DNA of 8,530 nt from Clostridiaceae bacterium (lineage in GTDB: Bacteria; Bacillota; Clostridia; Acetivibrionales; DTU013): the NCBI GenBank assembly GCA_012799845.1, contig JAAZKL010000027.1, positions 1-8,530 of the forward strand, given 5' to 3'. A program made the translations under genes and the position numbers. The notes under the pieces are model-generated. The model did no database searches. It was not told where the DNA came from and saw only the letters and a program-made list of their open reading frames with translations. Of this stretch, positions 5,857 to 8,530 are shown in pieces. Position 1 is the first letter of the stretch, and each line of letters starts with the position of its first letter.

Positions 5857-6726
5857 TCATGTCCCTTCTGATATGTCTCCCCCTGGCCTTAATACGTCAT
5901 CATCCAGCTCAATGTCGTCTATGGTCAGTTTCCGCTGGACGACCGCAACGCTGCCCGCGATCTCCCTGATGATGACAGGTGTTCCCCTGCGAATCTCGCA
6001 GCCTTCCAGCGATTTGGCGGCAAGAGTGGATCTGATGCCTTTGACCGTGTAAGCTATCTCACCCAGGCCTTTTGCCGGGACAGGGGTAATTACATCCGCT
6101 TCACAGCCAATAAGATCATCAAGTGAAAATAATGAATTGGACTGGGAACCATACATGAATTTTACGATACCGTAAAATATCGCCGCGCCTATGGCGCCTG
6201 AAAAGCCGAGCGCTACAAAGGTACTGGCCAGGCCGCTGAGTCCGAAGCCCATCATTGATATAAGCCCAACCGCTCCGAACGTGGTGATCGCGCTTGCCAT
6301 TACAACAGGGCTGAAAGGCGAAGGCGAGCCTGCAGTGTCTGATACATCTGAATGCTGGGCATGTGCTGCATTTGCTGCATTCCCTGTTCCTGCTCCGTGG
6401 GCGATATTTGTCTCATGCCCTGCGTCTGTCCCCGCATCGATGTCATGTCCGACCTCCAACCCGTCTGCATCGAAGCCGTCCATACCGATGCCATCCGCAT
6501 CGAAGCCGTCAACATCAATGCTGTCCATACCGATACCGTCCGCATCTATTCCGGTTCCGATATCGGCACCGCCAACTTCCATGTCGCCGATATCCATGCC
6601 GCCAGCATCAAGGTCGTGGCCTGCATCGATGCCGTCGCTGCCGGAATCTCCATGTCCGCCAAGTATGAAAGATAAGGCCGCATAGAACACTCCGAATGCG
6701 AAACATCCGATAAATACGTAAAGCAG
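5857..6726 (-). CDS. NfeD-like membrane protein with an acidic Asp/Gly-rich loop
   Basis: About 289 residues from the proposed CTG start, or 277 from the first conventional start, a GTG at 6690. Numbering here is from the GTG. NfeD-like proteins pair with flotillins; YuaF of Bacillus is the nearest concept. The codons before the GTG encode LYVFIGCFAFG, which with FYAALSFILGG makes one full N-terminal membrane helix. The GTG would cut that helix in half. Residues about 12-122 are a loop extremely rich in Asp and Gly. Two membrane segments follow at about 128-150 and 153-180 (VALGFSGAIGAAIFYGIV). Residues about 188-255 look like the NfeD OB-fold (LDDLIGCEADVITPVPAKG, GEIAYTVKG, RRGTPVIIREIAGSVAVVQR). 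The C-terminus is acidic. A strong ribosome site at 6729-6738 is correctly spaced only for the CTG. A base error near the start is the alternative. The pair probably forms one operon with flotillin. Confidence 0.78.
   Translation of the reverse strand: MLYVFIGCFAFGVFYAALSFILGGHGDSGSDGIDAGHDLDAGGMDIGDMEVGGADIGTGIDADGIGMDSIDVDGFDADGIGMDGFDADGLEVGHDIDAGTDAGHETNIAHGAGTGNAANAAHAQHSDVSDTAGSPSPFSPVVMASAITTFGAVGLISMMGFGLSGLASTFVALGFSGAIGAAIFYGIVKFMYGSQSNSLFSLDDLIGCEADVITPVPAKGLGEIAYTVKGIRSTLAAKSLEGCEIRRGTPVIIREIAGSVAVVQRKLTIDDIELDDDVLRPGGDISEGT
6457..6546 (-). repeat. 45-bp tandem repeat in the acidic loop
   Basis: Residues 49-63 (DADGIGMDSIDVDGF) and 64-78 (DADGIGMDGFDADGL) are two copies of a 15-residue unit, numbering from the GTG. 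Shorter D-x-D-G and G-x-D-I echoes run through the rest of the loop. The loop appears to have expanded by in-frame duplication. Confidence 0.8.
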
Positions 6727-6728
6727 AG

Positions 6729-6738
6729 TATCACCCCC
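6729..6738 (-). promoter_or_regulatory. Ribosome binding site pointing to a CTG start
   Basis: ACGGGGGTGATACT on the minus strand matches the 16S-complementary GGAGGTGAT with one change. Seven bases separate GGGGG (6734-6738) from CTG (6724-6726), an ideal distance. The GTG at 6690 is more than 40 bases away and has no ribosome site of its own. An in-frame TGA just upstream of the GGGGG excludes any earlier start. Confidence 0.6.
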
Positions 6739-6757
6739 GTTTCATGTGTCTCAGATT

Positions 6758-6768
6758 ATTTTACCATA
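6758..6768 (-). promoter_or_regulatory. Extended -10 promoter of the NfeD-flotillin pair
   Basis: The minus strand reads TATGGTAAAAT, which is an extended -10 motif (TGN then TAAAAT at 6758-6763). The -35 region is poor, as is common for extended -10 promoters. Transcription would start near 6750, about 24 bases before the CTG. That agrees with the ribosome site and supports the upstream start. Confidence 0.45.
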
Positions 6769-6874
6769 TTTAGCCGAGTATTACATTGTTTAAATATCCA
6801 CACATGTTACGGGGCAAATAAAAAAAATGTTTATTCGGCTGCAAAATATCGATCAGTATGTCCTGATAATTGTT

Positions 6875-6911
6875 CCGACCGGGTTTCACGAACCGTTCCG
6901 GCCGGTTTTTT
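6875..6911. repeat. GC-rich inverted repeat downstream of the repeat-linker gene
   Basis: CCGACCGG (6875-6882) and CCGGCCGG (6898-6905) form an eight-position stem with one mismatch. Six T residues follow on the plus strand. As written it would terminate plus-strand transcription, but the upstream gene is on the minus strand, where A residues precede the stem and no T-run follows. It may still help end the upstream message or block antisense transcription. The rest of the gap 6764-6973 shows no gene. Confidence 0.35.
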
Positions 6912-6973
6912 CCGGGTGGATTTATGTTCCGTCATTATTTTCTATATCCGCCGGGTCCTTTATTTAATGAGGT

Positions 6974-8530
6974 TCATTGCCTGTTGGGGTGAAGAATCTT
7001 GCCGTTATCGGGGTCGATATAGACGAGCCAGTATCCGAAAGCACCGTATCTGGGCCGTGTGCCTTGAGTCTGCACCCATTTGTTCATTTCTCCGAAGGGC
7101 TTCGTGTCTGTCATATGCCGGCCCGGAACACCGCACACCACGTATTTTTTGCCGTTTTTATGATGAAAGATGCCAATTATCAGGTGCTTGTACTTATAGT
7201 GGGCCAGCATTACTACCGGGTTGAACATAAGCGGAGACCGGATATTGTTCTGGTACAATATGTTGTTCAGGTTTACAGGGTTCGTCACCCTCCACCATTT
7301 ATAGTCGCTCCTTCCGCTGTGGAATGGGTCGCTTACTTCAAAGTTATTGTCAAGATCCCGTTCCAGCCTTTTGAGGTTACCCGGCAATTGCACTTTCGCA
7401 GGTGCGTCGCCGCGGTTTATCCGACATGAACCGCAAGGATCAGGATCGCTCTTGTTGCTGACCAGGGCATCGCAAAGGTGGCCGTTGAGATAAACGCAGC
7501 CGGTGTTGATTTTCTCCAATCTCGAAGCATCGGCCATATCAGTTTTCTCGCGGTTTAGGTCATCTGCTGTTTCTTCTGCTTTCGGCGTTTCGTCAGCCTG
7601 AGTTGGTTGTGTTTCAGGCGTTTCGTCAGCCTGAGTTGGTTGTGTTTCAGGCGTTTCGTCAGCCTGAGACGGATATAGTACATGCTCCTGTTTATGTCCA
7701 GCTGGCGGCAGCGGTTCCGGCTCCTGTTCCGGCCCTATATACTGCTCATGTTCCAGTTGAGTGTGCGGCTCCTGGTCTGGTCGTATGTGCTGCTCATATT
7801 CCAGCTTAGTGCGCAGCTCATGGTCTGGTCGGGTCTGCAAATCCCGGTCCGGTCGGTTGCACAGATCCTGTTCCGGTTGGATATGCAAATCCCGGTCCGG
7901 TTGGATGTTCGGTTCCTGATCCGATAAAGTATATATTGCCCCATCAGGCTGATCATACTGCTCCTGACGGGCAGTATAATCGCTTGCTGTATTCTCGCTT
8001 GCGGTAATCTCAGTTGGGGTAATCTCAGTTGCGGCATTCTCAGTTACAGCACTCAGTGCTTTCCTGAATCCGCTTCTCCACTCCGCCGGCTTCCTTCTGT
8101 ATGCCGCCAGCGGACAGATTATACTATTCGCAGAACCGTCCCCGTACCCGACCGGACGATCCCCATGCCCGACCGGACGATCCTCATATTCGACAACCAC
8201 TGCCGCAATGTCATATTCATCGGCAGGACGTACTGAACCGTCCAGGCTCAGGGGATCAAGTTCACATTTGAGTTCGGCACGGCCTGCTGTATGCCTGATC
8301 TCGCCGATCCTTGCATAATCAGTTCTGCCGCCGGACTGCCTTATCAGGTACAATACATATCTGAACCTTCCTTTACCGTCTCTCAGATTATGTATAACAG
8401 TATCGAGTCTTCCCTTTCCGTTCCGTATCTCCAGCCTGACATGACCGTTGGGTTTGCCCCCTTCTTCAAACCCGCCGTCTTCATTCACATATATCATGAA
8501 GTTTCTTTGGAATCTATTTGCAGAAGCAGT
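6974..8530 (-). CDS. Unknown two-domain protein with repeat-rich linker (DUF6128-like), probably 5' partial
   Basis: The first in-window start is the ATG at 8497 (507 residues; numbering from it), but it has no convincing ribosome site. The frame stays open to the edge, with 11 more codons encoding TASANRFQRNF. Related proteins that I recall begin with an aromatic-rich stretch aligning with those residues, so the true start probably lies outside. Residues 1-85 are a compact beta-rich N-terminal domain (GHVRLEIRNGKGRL, FRYVLYLIRQSG). Residues 106-306 are a hydrophilic linker made of four tandem peptide repeat families. Residues about 334-507 form the C-terminal domain, with C334, C342, C355 and C358, then WWRV, HYKYKHLIIGIFHHKNGKK, CGVPGR and FGYWLVYID. 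The layout resembles the Lachnospiraceae family I know as DUF6128; this is from memory. There is no signal peptide or membrane segment, so it is probably cytoplasmic. Function unknown. Confidence 0.75.
   Translation of the reverse strand, partial: TASANRFQRNFMIYVNEDGGFEEGGKPNGHVRLEIRNGKGRLDTVIHNLRDGKGRFRYVLYLIRQSGGRTDYARIGEIRHTAGRAELKCELDPLSLDGSVRPADEYDIAAVVVEYEDRPVGHGDRPVGYGDGSANSIICPLAAYRRKPAEWRSGFRKALSAVTENAATEITPTEITASENTASDYTARQEQYDQPDGAIYTLSDQEPNIQPDRDLHIQPEQDLCNRPDRDLQTRPDHELRTKLEYEQHIRPDQEPHTQLEHEQYIGPEQEPEPLPPAGHKQEHVLYPSQADETPETQPTQADETPETQPTQADETPKAEETADDLNREKTDMADASRLEKINTGCVYLNGHLCDALVSNKSDPDPCGSCRINRGDAPAKVQLPGNLKRLERDLDNNFEVSDPFHSGRSDYKWWRVTNPVNLNNILYQNNIRSPLMFNPVVMLAHYKYKHLIIGIFHHKNGKKYVVCGVPGRHMTDTKPFGEMNKWVQTQGTRPRYGAFGYWLVYIDPDNGKILHPNRQ
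7580..7666 (-). repeat. 33-bp tandem repeat, 2.6 copies
   Basis: Residues 278-306 read QADETPETQPT twice and then QADETPK. The DNA copies at 7634-7666 and 7601-7633 appear identical, and the partial unit at 7580-7600 is nearly so. Each plus-strand unit contains TCAGGC and GCCTGA, able to form a small hairpin. The lack of divergence suggests recent expansion or continuing copy-number change. Confidence 0.92.
7724..7915 (-). repeat. 24-bp repeat encoding eight octapeptides
   Basis: Residues 195-258 divide into eight consecutive octapeptides: EPNIQPDR, DLHIQPEQ, DLCNRPDR, DLQTRPDH, ELRTKLEY, EQHIRPDQ, EPHTQLEH, EQYIGPEQ. The consensus is acidic residue, x, x, x, Q/R, P/L, acidic residue, polar residue. 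The copies have diverged, so the array is older than the 33-bp array next to it. Confidence 0.88.
7970..8044 (-). repeat. 15-bp repeat encoding five pentapeptides
   Basis: Residues 152-176 are TENAA, TEITP, TEITA, SENTA, SDYTA. The period is 15 bp and the consensus T/S-E/D-x-T-A/P is rich in possible phosphorylation or glycosylation residues. It lies at the N-terminal side of the linker. Confidence 0.85.
8141..8182 (-). repeat. 21-bp tandem duplication encoding DRPVGHG/DRPVGYG
   Basis: Residues 106-112 and 113-119 are two copies of a heptapeptide at the end of the N-terminal domain. The 21-bp DNA units differ at very few positions. This is the fourth repeat family in this protein. Confidence 0.85.

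Noticed and set aside
6191..6685. Plus-strand frames opposite the acidic loop
   Set aside because: Repetitive Pro/Ser or Arg/His composition mirrors the Asp/Gly repeat on the other strand.
6546..6734. 62-codon minus-strand frame starting at the GTG inside the NfeD ribosome site
   Set aside because: Its GTG lies within the ribosome site itself and the peptide shows no family features. It would matter only if a one-base error exists near the start.
7580..7915. CRISPR-like array
   Set aside because: Units are contiguous without spacers and are in-frame codon repeats within a gene.

Overview
The window looks like a chromosomal segment of a Gram-positive anaerobe of the class Clostridia, probably Lachnospiraceae-like. 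This rests on gene content (a ZapA gene next to a long U32-family protein, an NfeD/flotillin pair, and a protein resembling a family I know mainly from Lachnospiraceae), on strong AGGAGG-type ribosome binding sites and on intermediate GC. No tool was run, so the taxonomy is an inference. Every gene I can support lies on the minus strand and is read from right to left. I see no tRNA, rRNA, CRISPR array, transposase or integrase.

In transcription order: (1) 8530-6974, a protein of unknown function. Its N- and C-terminal domains are joined by a long linker built from four families of tandem peptide repeats, and its 5' end probably lies off the window. (2) 6726-5857, an NfeD-like membrane protein with a very Asp/Gly-rich loop. 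Its best start appears to be a CTG preceded by a strong Shine-Dalgarno sequence. (3) 5735-4308, a flotillin (SPFH) scaffold protein. Genes 2 and 3 form the classic NfeD-flotillin pair, comparable to yuaF-floT of Bacillus. (4) 4093-3677, zapA, encoding an FtsZ-ring-associated protein, with a promoter-proximal hairpin and a rho-independent terminator. (5) 3228-352, a U32-family protein with the RlhA-type (rRNA/tRNA hydroxylation) architecture, enlarged by a linker and a small duplication. (6) 58-1, the first 19 codons of a further gene that runs off the left edge.

Genes 2 and 3 probably act together in membrane microdomain organisation. zapA beside a U32 gene is, as far as I recall, a common clostridial neighbourhood. 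Here the two are separated by a terminator and a candidate promoter, so they are probably separate transcription units.

The most distinctive property of the window is the number of short tandem duplications. Inside genes the units are 15, 21, 24, 33 and 45 bp, all multiples of three, and they fall in linkers or loops. Between genes the periods are about 20 bp and free of frame. I found no convincing new defence or mobile system. The best leads are the repeat-linker protein, the CTG-start acidic NfeD partner, and the zapA leader hairpin and 3' extension.
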